From positions 1-21,023 of the forward strand of contig CALELJ010000096.1 in assembly GCA_937902445.1 (NCBI GenBank): a DNA stretch of 21,023 nucleotides. The letters run 5' to 3'. The DNA is from an uncultured Treponema sp. Lineage in GTDB: Bacteria > Spirochaetota > Spirochaetia > Treponematales > Treponemataceae. Positions 6,326 to 14,127 of the stretch are shown piece by piece (within the stretch, counting starts at the first letter, position 1; each line of letters starts with the position of its first letter). Both the position numbers and the translations under genes were made by a program. The notes beneath the pieces were generated by a model. That model saw only the letters and a program-made list of their open reading frames with translations. It was not told the origin of the DNA and did not search any database.

Positions 6326-7396
6326 CTATCTGAGCTTGAAGAAAATGCCCATCATTGCAACTGTTATCAAAAGCTGGATGATGAGGAATTTCAGCAGAAC
6401 CTGTGTAGGCGACCATCCGAGATTCTTTCTCATGTGGTCGTGGAGCGGGAATCTTATGTTTTCAAAAATGCAGATATGGAAAAATCTTTTGAGTGCAACC
6501 TTTAGAAGTCCAACGCCTCCGTTGATGAAGATGATGGATGAAGTAGCAAGGAAAAGAAGAGGATTTCCGCTGATCATTACGCATACTCCGATGAAAAAAC
6601 CAAGTGCGCGGCTGCCTGCATCTCCCATCAAAACGGAACTAGGAAAGGCATTGTGCCACAGGTAACCCATGAGGACGCCTGCAAGGCAGAAAGTGATGAT
6701 TGCCCATGAAGCTCCGTCTTTCAGATGCGGAACAAGAAGATATGTTGCAATGTCCTTGTGTCCAAGAATGACATAGAAAATAAATCCCATGGTAAAAAGA
6801 GCCACCAGGACAAGAGTTGAACTCAATCCGTCGACTCCGTCCGTGCAGTTTGTTGTGTTTACTGAAACCCAGAGCATGACCACTGTGATGAGGATGTAGA
6901 GCCATGATGGAATTACAAGGGGTTTTGCAAAGAAAGGGAACCAGAATGAAAGAGTTCCGTCTGTAGAATTTGAAGAAAGATAATGCATGAGAAGGAATGA
7001 CGCTGCCACGGTGATCACCAGGTCAAGAAAAGCCTTCAGATATTCTCCCCAGCCTTTTTCACTGCGGTCATCAAGATATCCTGTAAGCATCATGAACCAT
7101 GTGAGGATAAGAATTCCAGACTGAAGGTAATCAAGCGGTGTGAAAAGAATCGAAAGGATTGCAAAGACTGTAATGAAGACTATACCGGAACCAGTTGGCT
7201 TTCCTTTTGCGGCTTCCTTTGTCAATGTGAACTCGCGTCCTCTGTCGGAAGGCAGATATCTATAAAGTTTTGGAAGAATGAATTTTGTAAGTGCGAAACC
7301 AGTGTAGAGAGCAAGTCCGATAAGTACTGCGTAGGACTGAAGAAGTCTGGCTGGTCCCCAGAATTCCTTGAGCATGCCACCAAGATAGTAAATCAA
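6326..7396 (-). CDS. mraY: Phospho-N-acetylmuramoyl-pentapeptide transferase (MraY), divergent
   Basis: MraY moves phospho-MurNAc-pentapeptide from UDP to undecaprenyl phosphate, making lipid I at the inner membrane. The 356-residue protein has about ten hydrophobic segments and the family motifs: KGKPTGSG (64-71), GYLDD (Asp109-Asp110), NCTDGVDG (183-190, Asp186), FPSSVLMGDAGSRALG (Asp259) and FPLHDH (319-321). The last is normally HHH, and KPTMGG is altered to KPTGSG, so the protein is divergent but the catalytic aspartates remain. The start is TTG at 7396: AAAGGGGAT lies 7 bases upstream, and MIYYLGG matches the usual MraY N-terminus; the next ATG is 7 codons later. No mur or fts genes are nearby, unlike the usual dcw cluster. 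Confidence 0.92.
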   Translation of the reverse strand: MIYYLGGMLKEFWGPARLLQSYAVLIGLALYTGFALTKFILPKLYRYLPSDRGREFTLTKEAAKGKPTGSGIVFITVFAILSILFTPLDYLQSGILILTWFMMLTGYLDDRSEKGWGEYLKAFLDLVITVAASFLLMHYLSSNSTDGTLSFWFPFFAKPLVIPSWLYILITVVMLWVSVNTTNCTDGVDGLSSTLVLVALFTMGFIFYVILGHKDIATYLLVPHLKDGASWAIITFCLAGVLMGYLWHNAFPSSVLMGDAGSRALGFFIGVCVMISGNPLLFLATSSIIFINGGVGLLKVALKRFFHICIFENIRFPLHDHMRKNLGWSPTQVLLKFLIIQLLITVAMMGIFFKLR

Positions 7397-7403
7397 AGTT
7401 TAT

Positions 7404-7410
7404 CCCCTTT
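7404..7410 (-). promoter_or_regulatory. Ribosome binding site that fixes the TTG start of mraY
   Basis: On the minus strand AAAGGGG is followed by ATAAACT and TTG ATT TAC. The 7-base spacing favours the TTG over the ATG at codon 8, which has no Shine-Dalgarno at a proper distance. Confidence 0.6.
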
Positions 7411-7438
7411 AATGTATTCTATATAAAAGAACATTTTA

Positions 7439-7467
7439 TTGAAAAAAATCACAACTTACAATAGAAT
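7439..7467 (+). promoter_or_regulatory. Promoter of parE
   Basis: TTGAAA (7439-7444), a 17-bp spacer and TAGAAT (7462-7467) match a sigma-70-type promoter. Transcription would start at about 7474-7476, that is at or next to the ATG at 7475, giving a leaderless message. This fits the absence of any Shine-Dalgarno. The in-frame TTG at 7439 is part of the -35 box and so is unlikely to be the start codon. Confidence 0.5.
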
Positions 7468-7474
7468 AAATTCT

Positions 7475-9697
7475 ATGGGTGGAAAAATCGAAAAGAAAGG
7501 AACCGCTGCAAAATCTGTGGCGGCCAAGAAAGCTGCGCCTGCAGAAAAAAAGGCTGCGGCATCTAAGACCGCTGTGAAAAAGGCGGGTTCAGCCAAAAGT
7601 GTTTCAGCAAAGAAAACGGAAACTTCAAAGACAGCTGCAAAATCTTCAGTAAAAACTACAGCAAAGACACCGGCAAAAGCAGAGTCGGAAAAGTTCAGCG
7701 CATGGGCAAATGCCAAGACAGTAAAGAAAACAAAGAAAGCTGTTGCTGAAGAAAAGAAAGCTGCCGTGAAGGCTGCTACCAGTGCCGCCGAATCAGAAAA
7801 GAAACTTGCCGCGGCAAAACAGATAGATCCTGCAAGCCAGCGTGAAAAAAAGGAAGTTCAGGATTACGGTGATGACAAGATCAAGCACCTTGATGCCCTT
7901 GAGCACATCCGCCTTCGTTCCGGAATGTACATTGGACGATTGGGTAACGGCAACAATGAAAATGACGGTATCTATGTTCTCATAAAGGAAGTCATCGACA
8001 ACTCCATCGATGAATTTATTGTAGGTTTCGGTAAGCATATTGAGGTTTCTGTTGTGGACGGACGCGTAAAGGTTCGCGATTACGGACGCGGTATTCCTCT
8101 TGGAAAAGTTGTTGAATGTGTAAGCCAGATCAATACTGGTGCCAAGTACAACGACGACGTATTCCAGTTCTCAGTCGGAATGAACGGTGTAGGTACAAAG
8201 GCTGTAAATGCCCTTTCTTCATTTTTCCGTGTAGTTTCAGTCCGCGACGGAAAATGTACTGATGCCGTATTTGAAAAAGGCAAGCTTATTTCCCAGAAAA
8301 CAGGTGCCCTCAAGAATCCGCAGAAAAACGGAACATACTTTGAATTCGTTCCTGATGAAGAAATTTTCGGTAAGTACACATTCAACATGGAATATGTGGA
8401 AAAAAGAATGTGGAACTATGCCTACCTTAATCCGGGTCTCACCCTCAAGCTCAATGGTGTTGAATACAAGAGCGACAGGGGACTTCTTGACCTTCTCAAT
8501 AAGGAACTTGGCGGAACGGAAGACTCAAAGCAGAATGAACTTGCACCGCTTTACGAAATAGGTGACTACAACGGAGAGCATTTGAAATTCGCATTCACCC
8601 ATACAAATGCTTACGGTGAAAACTATTTTTCTTTTGTAAACGGTCAGTATACTTCCGATGGCGGAAGCCATCTTGCGGCCTTCAAGGAAGGTTTCAGAAA
8701 CGGAATCCGCGACTTCTTCGGTGTTAACTATGCTCCGGAAGATATCCGCGAAGGTATGACTGCCGCTGTCCTCGTAAAGATCAAGGACCCTGTTTTTGAA
8801 AGCCAGACAAAAAACAAGCTTGGAAACACTGACATCAAGGATTGGATTGTGGCGGAAACACAGTCTGGCCTCGATGCATGGCTTCATAAGAATCCAAAGG
8901 CCGCCGAACGCATCAAGCAGAAAATCGAACACAACGAGAAGATGCGCACTGAACTTGCGGATGTAAAAAAGAAGCAGAAGGAAGCGGCAAAGAAAATGAG
9001 CATCCGCATTCCTAAGCTTGATGACTGCAAGTACCATCTTGAGGACGGCCCGAAGGGTGAAGACTCGATGATCTTCATCACTGAGGGAGATTCTGCGGCA
9101 GGTGTAATGACACACTCAAGGAATGCAGGCAACCAGGCCATATTCCGTCTCAAGGGTAAGCCTGAGAACATGTACGGCAAGCGCCAGAGCGACATCTACA
9201 ACAATGACGAGCTCCATCAGCTTATGTGTGCCCTTGGAATTGAAGACAGTGCGGAAAACCTTAAGTATTCAAAGATTGTCATCGCAACTGATGCCGATAA
9301 CGACGGTTTCCATATCCGCAATCTTCTTCTTACTTTCTTCCTCGGTTATTTTGAAGAACTTGTAACCAGCGGACGCGTTTTCATTCTGGAAACTCCATTG
9401 TTCCGCGTGCGCACAAAGAAAGAGAACATCTACTGCTATTCAGAGGCGGAACGGGATGCGGCCCAGGAAAAGCTAGGAAAGGGCAGTGAGACAAGCCGCT
9501 TCAAGGGTCTTGGTGAAATCAACCCAAGCGAATTCAAGCAGTTCATCGCTCCTGAAACTATACGCCTTACTCCGGTTGAAGTTAGCCAGCTTAAGATTGT
9601 TCCGCAGCTTCTTGCCTTCTACATGGGTAAGAACACGCCAGAGCGCCGCAAGTTCATCGAAAAGAACCTGCTTTCAAATGCAGAGATTGATGCCTGA
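7475..9697 (+). CDS. parE: DNA topoisomerase IV subunit B (ParE) with Lys/Ala-rich N-terminal tail
   Basis: ParE is the ATPase half of topoisomerase IV, which decatenates DNA together with ParC. From ATG 7475 the protein has 740 residues. Residues 1 to about 130 are Lys/Ala/Ser/Thr-rich low complexity resembling histone H1 tails. The GHKL ATPase starts near 135: HIRLRSGMYIGR, EVIDNSIDEF, DYGRGIP and SVGMNGVGTKAVNAL. The transducer has QTKNKLGNTD. The Toprim domain has EGDSAAG (about 537), DADNDGFHIRNL, and near the C-terminus RFKGLGEI. Motifs such as SVGMNGVGTKAVNAL and FYMGKNTP resemble, from memory, the Bacteroidota ParE type. GyrB rather than ParE cannot be fully excluded, but the ParC-type partner downstream supports ParE. 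A leaderless promoter lies directly upstream. Confidence 0.92.
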   Translation: MGGKIEKKGTAAKSVAAKKAAPAEKKAAASKTAVKKAGSAKSVSAKKTETSKTAAKSSVKTTAKTPAKAESEKFSAWANAKTVKKTKKAVAEEKKAAVKAATSAAESEKKLAAAKQIDPASQREKKEVQDYGDDKIKHLDALEHIRLRSGMYIGRLGNGNNENDGIYVLIKEVIDNSIDEFIVGFGKHIEVSVVDGRVKVRDYGRGIPLGKVVECVSQINTGAKYNDDVFQFSVGMNGVGTKAVNALSSFFRVVSVRDGKCTDAVFEKGKLISQKTGALKNPQKNGTYFEFVPDEEIFGKYTFNMEYVEKRMWNYAYLNPGLTLKLNGVEYKSDRGLLDLLNKELGGTEDSKQNELAPLYEIGDYNGEHLKFAFTHTNAYGENYFSFVNGQYTSDGGSHLAAFKEGFRNGIRDFFGVNYAPEDIREGMTAAVLVKIKDPVFESQTKNKLGNTDIKDWIVAETQSGLDAWLHKNPKAAERIKQKIEHNEKMRTELADVKKKQKEAAKKMSIRIPKLDDCKYHLEDGPKGEDSMIFITEGDSAAGVMTHSRNAGNQAIFRLKGKPENMYGKRQSDIYNNDELHQLMCALGIEDSAENLKYSKIVIATDADNDGFHIRNLLLTFFLGYFEELVTSGRVFILETPLFRVRTKKENIYCYSEAERDAAQEKLGKGSETSRFKGLGEINPSEFKQFIAPETIRLTPVEVSQLKIVPQLLAFYMGKNTPERRKFIEKNLLSNAEIDA

Positions 9698-9713
9698 TGT
9701 TTCTCGTCGGGTT

Positions 9714-9840
9714 CTTAGGGCAGAGCCCTAAGCGGTGCCGGGAAGAGAAGGGAGTTTGAGGGGAGAGAAACCCTCGCTTCCGAGTAGGGGGTTCCTCTCC
9801 CCTCAAAGAAAGGGGGATTATTAAGGGGGACTCCCCTTAA
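9714..9840. repeat. Three successive hairpins between parE and parC
   Basis: Hairpin 1: CTTAGGGC (9714-9721) / GCCCTAAG (9725-9732), loop AGA. Hairpin 2: TTTGAGGGGAGA (9755-9766) / TCTCCCCTCAAA (9796-9807), extendable inward to 9773/9789 with one mismatch. Hairpin 3: TTAAGGGG (9821-9828) / CCCCTTAA (9833-9840), loop GACT. None has a terminator T-run. The last arm shares its final AA with the parC ribosome site AAGGAG (9839-9844), so folding could limit ribosome access. Confidence 0.75.
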
Positions 9841-9849
9841 GGAGAAATT

Positions 9850-11820
9850 GTGGCTTTTGTAAAAAATATTTTTGACAAGAACTTTATAGAATATGCTTCG
9901 TATGTTATCCGCGACCGTGCCATTCCTGATCTCGAGGACGGGCTCAAGCCTGTTCAGCGCCGCATCATGCACACTCTCTTTGAGGTAAATGACGGCCTTT
10001 TCAAGAAAGTTCAGTATGTTGTGGGACGTGCCATGGAATACCACCCTCATGGTGATGCATCCATTTACGGGGCTCTCGTCAATCTTGCGAACAAGGAAAT
10101 TTTCATAGACAAGCAGGGAAACTTTGGAAACAAGTTTACAGGTGATGGTGCCTCTGCCGGACGTTACATTGAATGCCGCGTCCTTCCGATAGCAAAGGAA
10201 TTCCTTGTCACCAACAAGAACATTACCCATTACGTTCCAAACTACGACGGACGCAGCCTTGAACCGGAAGTTTACCGTGCAAAACTTCCTGTCGTTCTTT
10301 TAATCGGTGCGGAAGGTATTGCCGTCGGAATGAGCACAAAGATTCTTCCGTATAATCTTCTTGAGGTAATCGATGCTGAAATCAAATGCCTTAAAGGTGA
10401 ACCCTTTGCCGTTTTGCCTGATGTTGCAACCGGTGGTCTCATCGATGTAAGCAACTACAACGATGGAAACGGAAAAATTGTCACTCGTGCAAAATTTGAT
10501 ACAATCGATGAAAAGAAAATCGTAATCACGGAGCTTCCTCTTGATACAAATGCAAAGGCGCTTCTTGATTCCATCGACGCTGCATATAAAGCGGGCAAGA
10601 TCAAGATCAGTTCCGTAGAAAACTTTACCACCGACCACTGCAACATTGAGATCAAGCTTCCGCGTGGTGTTTACTCAAAGGATGTTGTCGATGCGCTTTA
10701 TGCATACACCGACTGTGAAAAGTCGATCTCATGCCAGATGCTTGTAATCAAGGACAATCAGCCTGTTGTAATGACAGCAACTGAAATCATCAAGTACTAC
10801 GCAAAGAAGCTTACAGCCATCATCAAGGATGAACTTGAATTTGAACGCGGAAAACTTACTGATGAGCTTCACATGCGCACCCTGGAACGAATCTTCATCG
10901 AAGAGCGCATCTATAAGGCAATTGAAACCCAGAAAACCCAGGAAGATGTGTACAAGGCTGTATACAAGGGATTTGTTCCGTTTAAGAATGAACTCATACG
11001 TGAAATTACGGACGAGGATGTTGAGCATCTTCTTCAGATTCCAATCCGTCGTATTTCTCTTTTTGACATCAACAAGAACCGCGAGACCGTAAAGGCAATC
11101 AATGACCGCCTTAAGGAAATTGCAAGGAAGCTTAAGAATCTTACGGCATGTGCAGTTGAATATCTTGATTCAATGGTGGAAAAATTCCGCAAGCTTGAAA
11201 AGGAAGCCAAGGAAAACGATAAGCCATTTACTCTTGACCGTCAGACAACAGTCACTACATTCAGTGCAGTTGACGTCAAGGCTGTTGTTAAACGTGATAT
11301 TCCGCTGCGTTACGACGATAAGGGCTATCTTGGAACCAAGGTTTCAGGCGGCCGTGAAATCATCAAGGTCACTCCTTACGACAGAATTCTCATTGTCCGT
11401 AAGACTGGTATCTGGGGAGTTCAGGATGTAGCGGAAAAAACTTTCGTAGACCAGGGAATGTTCTACTGCAACTATGCTGAAAAAGAAATCATCAACAAAG
11501 TTTTGTTCACTGTAATCTATCGCGATCCAAAAACACAGCAGTGCTACATCAAGCGTTGCCGCATTGCCGGCTGGATCATGAACCGCGACTATAATTTTGC
11601 CCCAGACGGAATGGAAGTGCTTCACGTTGATACAAGGAACAAGTTCAAGTTTACCCTCAATTACGTCAAGAAGCCTCGCATCAAGACTTTGACCCAGGAC
11701 TTCAAGGCACAGTCATTTGAAGAAAAGGGACTCAAGGCAGGTGGTGTCCGTCTCGATACAAAGGAAGTGGAATCCGTTACTGTTGAATCTGCAGATCCAC
11801 AGGGAAGTCTCGGTCTATGA
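9850..11820 (+). CDS. parC: DNA topoisomerase IV subunit A (ParC)
   Basis: ParC cuts and rejoins DNA in the A2B2 topoisomerase IV complex with ParE. The winged-helix and tower region is clear: RAIPDLEDGLKPVQRRIMHT, YHPHGDASIYGALVNLAN and, around the catalytic Tyr106, GRYIECR. GIAVGMSTKILPYN and EVEHLLQIPIRRISLFDI-like segments follow. The quinolone-determining region carries Asp-Ala-Ser-Ile after HPHG. At 656 residues it is shorter than proteobacterial ParC, and no GyrA box is seen, as expected for ParC. The start is GTG at 9850, preceded by AAGGAG with 5-base spacing. The stop overlaps the next start (ATGA), so the downstream membrane protein is translationally coupled. Confidence 0.92.
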   Translation: MAFVKNIFDKNFIEYASYVIRDRAIPDLEDGLKPVQRRIMHTLFEVNDGLFKKVQYVVGRAMEYHPHGDASIYGALVNLANKEIFIDKQGNFGNKFTGDGASAGRYIECRVLPIAKEFLVTNKNITHYVPNYDGRSLEPEVYRAKLPVVLLIGAEGIAVGMSTKILPYNLLEVIDAEIKCLKGEPFAVLPDVATGGLIDVSNYNDGNGKIVTRAKFDTIDEKKIVITELPLDTNAKALLDSIDAAYKAGKIKISSVENFTTDHCNIEIKLPRGVYSKDVVDALYAYTDCEKSISCQMLVIKDNQPVVMTATEIIKYYAKKLTAIIKDELEFERGKLTDELHMRTLERIFIEERIYKAIETQKTQEDVYKAVYKGFVPFKNELIREITDEDVEHLLQIPIRRISLFDINKNRETVKAINDRLKEIARKLKNLTACAVEYLDSMVEKFRKLEKEAKENDKPFTLDRQTTVTTFSAVDVKAVVKRDIPLRYDDKGYLGTKVSGGREIIKVTPYDRILIVRKTGIWGVQDVAEKTFVDQGMFYCNYAEKEIINKVLFTVIYRDPKTQQCYIKRCRIAGWIMNRDYNFAPDGMEVLHVDTRNKFKFTLNYVKKPRIKTLTQDFKAQSFEEKGLKAGGVRLDTKEVESVTVESADPQGSLGL

Positions 11821-12725
11821 GAAAACTTATCCGGCCTGAATATAAGCGCATGCAGGAAGTTGTAAATGTTCGTCTTTCACAGCAACTGAGCAAATGTGTT
11901 TTTGTAATTCTAATTTTTCATCTTGTTCAGTCTTTCGTCTTCAGTGTGACTATGTCTCCCATGGTGAGCGCGGCTGGCAGTAAACCTTCGTATCTGGCGA
12001 TAGGCCTTTCGCTGCTGCTTACAGGTGGCGCCGTGTGGACTTCCTATGTCTTCATGTATGGCATCATCAATTTTTTTACAAAGGTTGTTCTCGGCAGACG
12101 TGATGTCATGCGTGTTTTTACTTCAGGGTTCAGGGATAAAACAAGAAGGTCTTTTGGTGCCGCATTTGTTTTTTCGATCATATTCGTAATCAGTGCGTCC
12201 CTTGCTTTGTATGTGATCATTACTTTCAAGGACAGAATCATTTTGCTTGCTGCTGAATATTTTCTTGACGACGGAACTGAACCGCAGACCGTGAATTTTG
12301 TCAGGGCCGCTTCCCTTGCCGTTGTTTTCTGCTTTGTGTTTTTTGCCTCGGCGATTTTCATCTCTATACCTTTCCTGTTTACATGGAACATACTTCTGGA
12401 CGATAAAAAAATTTCCGTTGCCTCTGCCATTGTGAAAAGTCTGTCTCTCATGGGCAGAAATTATTTTCATTTCATCGGTTTCGTAATCCGCATCTGTCTC
12501 AAAAATGTTGTTTTTATTGCCGTTCTGGTATTCATCAATTCAAGGATATCTTCGTCGGAATCTTTTTTGAGCAACATCTTTTCCATGATTCTTGGTTTCT
12601 TTGCTTTTGTCCATGAGTACACTATTCTGGCAAAAGCCTATGCGAGTGTCCCTGTCTATTATTATTCTCTTTTGAGTGTAAACGGAATGGTTGAACGGAA
12701 AGAAAATGAAAGTTCTGCTCAATAA
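11817..12725 (+). CDS. Six-helix integral membrane protein, unknown function
   Basis: A 302-residue protein with hydrophobic segments at about 25-45, 57-88, 112-137, 165-192, 215-243 and 248-270, and basic cytoplasmic ends. The spacing, and the segment AIVKSLSLMGRNYFHFIG, recall DUF975-like membrane proteins, but I cannot place it firmly. Its ATG overlaps the parC stop (ATGA at 11817-11820), and its own 3' end overlaps the next gene, so it is translated as part of the parC operon. Codon use matches its neighbours. A role in topoisomerase function is not implied; coupling may only reflect expression. Confidence 0.8.
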   Translation: MRKLIRPEYKRMQEVVNVRLSQQLSKCVFVILIFHLVQSFVFSVTMSPMVSAAGSKPSYLAIGLSLLLTGGAVWTSYVFMYGIINFFTKVVLGRRDVMRVFTSGFRDKTRRSFGAAFVFSIIFVISASLALYVIITFKDRIILLAAEYFLDDGTEPQTVNFVRAASLAVVFCFVFFASAIFISIPFLFTWNILLDDKKISVASAIVKSLSLMGRNYFHFIGFVIRICLKNVVFIAVLVFINSRISSSESFLSNIFSMILGFFAFVHEYTILAKAYASVPVYYYSLLSVNGMVERKENESSAQ

Positions 12726-13293
12726 TCCTGTAAATGAAATCAACATCAAAGGTTCTCGTTTCATTGCTGAAGTTTTTACAGTCACGACTCAAGCCGAAGC
12801 CCGTGAAAAACTTCATGAGCAGAAATTGCGTTACAGTGATGCGACCCATGTGTGCCATTGCTTTATCAGTGGTCTCAAGGCGGAAGCCTGTGGCATGAGC
12901 GATGATGGAGAGCCAGGCGGAACTGCAGGACGTCCCATGCTTGATGTACTCAAGGGTAGTGGAATTACAAATATTCTTGTTACGGTCACCAGATATTTTG
13001 GCGGAACCCTTCTTGGAACAGGCGGTCTTGTAAAGGCTTATGGTGACAGCGTAAAGGAAGTTCTTGCCCTCTGTGAAACGGAAGAATACATTGAGCGTTC
13101 CCAGTTTTCATTTGAATGTGACTGGGGCATCTACGAGACTATAAAAAGAAAAATCGAAGTTTTTCATATCAGCGATCTGTCGGAAGAGTTTGCGACGGGA
13201 GTAAGGCTTTCCGGAAAAATATATGCAAGCGAACTTGATGATATGACGGAAATGATAAAAAATTTAAGCAAAGGAAAAATAACATGCATCTGA
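12706..13293 (+). CDS. YigZ/IMPACT family protein (UPF0029)
   Basis: A 195-residue protein of the YigZ/IMPACT family, whose bacterial members have a ribosomal-protein-S5-like fold followed by a ferredoxin-like C-terminal domain. The signature is complete: GSRFIAEV, YSDATHVCHCFI, GMSDDGEPGGTAGRPML and TRYFGGTLLGTGGLVKAYG. The molecular role is unsettled; eukaryotic IMPACT modulates GCN2, and binding to nucleic acid or ribosomes has been suggested for bacterial members. I chose ATG 12706, which has GGAAAGAAA before it, over the TTG at 12691. The gene overlaps the preceding gene by 20 bp and the next gene by 10 bp. Confidence 0.9.
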   Translation: MKVLLNNPVNEINIKGSRFIAEVFTVTTQAEAREKLHEQKLRYSDATHVCHCFISGLKAEACGMSDDGEPGGTAGRPMLDVLKGSGITNILVTVTRYFGGTLLGTGGLVKAYGDSVKEVLALCETEEYIERSQFSFECDWGIYETIKRKIEVFHISDLSEEFATGVRLSGKIYASELDDMTEMIKNLSKGKITCI

Positions 13294-14081
13294 TATTTGT
13301 AAGACATGGCGATCCTGACTATTCTATAGACTCTGTTACGGAAAAAGGTAAGAGGGAGCTGGAACTTCTTGCTGAAAGATTTCGGGGATTTGATGCAACG
13401 GAATTCTATGTGTCTCCTATGGGACGTGCCCAGAAGACAGCAGAGGCGTGTCTGTCCAAACTCAATGTGGATATGACAAAGCAACCTGTTCCCGTTACGA
13501 CGCTTCCATGGCTTCGTGAATTTTCCTATGACTGTGTTGATCCGCGTACAAAAAAGACACGTCTTTGCTGGGATAACATGCCCCACGATTACTATGAAGA
13601 AAAAAAATACCGTAGCGACAAAAAGTGGTTTACTACAAAGCTTATGAAAAGCGGAAACATTGAGGGCCACTATAAAGAAGTCTGTGACGGTCTTGATGGA
13701 ATCCTTTCGTCATGGGATTACAACAGGCTTGCAAAAGATATTCCAATCTACAATTGCTTCCCAAATTTGACTCAAGAGGAAGCTGCCATCGATACACATC
13801 TCCAGGCGGAACAAAAAGATCTGGATAAGAAAAATCTTGTCTTTGTCTGTCATCTTGGAGTGATGTTCGCCATGATCAGCCATCTTACAGGCATGAGCCC
13901 TGTTCAGCTGTGGCAGGGATTTTTTGTTGCGCCTTCATCTATAACAGTAGTCGGTGCTGAAGAAAGAGTTCCGGGGGAAGTTGTCTGGCGCGTGCAGAGA
14001 ATGGGCGATGTAAGCCATCTTGAATCCAATGGCGAGCCTGCTTCTGCTTCCGGTTATTTTGGAAACTATCTTAAGATATGA
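13284..14081 (+). CDS. Histidine phosphatase (phosphoglycerate-mutase-like) family protein
   Basis: A 265-residue protein with the RHG motif at residues 7-9 (His8 is the phosphate acceptor), VSPMGRAQKTAEACL (second Arg), LREF with the likely acid Glu79, and the second catalytic His190 in FVCHLGV. All catalytic positions are therefore present. The substrate is not evident; a 100-residue stretch rich in charged and aromatic residues lies between Glu79 and His190 and is larger than in small phosphatases of this family. The start at 13284 has AAAGGA upstream and overlaps the yigZ-like stop by 10 bp, so it is the last gene of the parC operon. The bidirectional terminator follows 11 bp after the stop. 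Confidence 0.9.
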   Translation: MHLIFVRHGDPDYSIDSVTEKGKRELELLAERFRGFDATEFYVSPMGRAQKTAEACLSKLNVDMTKQPVPVTTLPWLREFSYDCVDPRTKKTRLCWDNMPHDYYEEKKYRSDKKWFTTKLMKSGNIEGHYKEVCDGLDGILSSWDYNRLAKDIPIYNCFPNLTQEEAAIDTHLQAEQKDLDKKNLVFVCHLGVMFAMISHLTGMSPVQLWQGFFVAPSSITVVGAEERVPGEVVWRVQRMGDVSHLESNGEPASASGYFGNYLKI

Positions 14082-14092
14082 TGGGTATAAAA

Positions 14093-14121
14093 AAAGGGTA
14101 CTTCAATTTGAAGTACCCTTT
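14093..14121. terminator. Bidirectional intrinsic terminator between convergent genes
   Basis: AAAGGGTACTTC (14093-14104) and GAAGTACCCTTT (14110-14121) form a perfect 12-bp stem with loop AATTT. Plus-strand transcripts meet CTATTTTTAG after it; minus-strand transcripts meet a T-run (from plus-strand A at 14089-14095). It serves the phosphatase gene and the M23-like gene, which ends at 14128. Confidence 0.9.
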
Positions 14122-14127
14122 CTATTT

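Noticed and set aside
7439..7474. TTG start adding 12 residues to ParE
   Set aside because: The TTG is part of the likely -35 box and has no ribosome site; ATG 7475 fits the promoter.
8525..9115. Long antisense frame of 196 codons opposite parE
   Set aside because: It is the shadow of a strongly biased coding strand; no domain, ribosome site or promoter is seen.
12691..12705. TTG start for the YigZ-like protein
   Set aside because: ATG 12706 has a better ribosome site, and the family N-terminus does not need the extra five residues.
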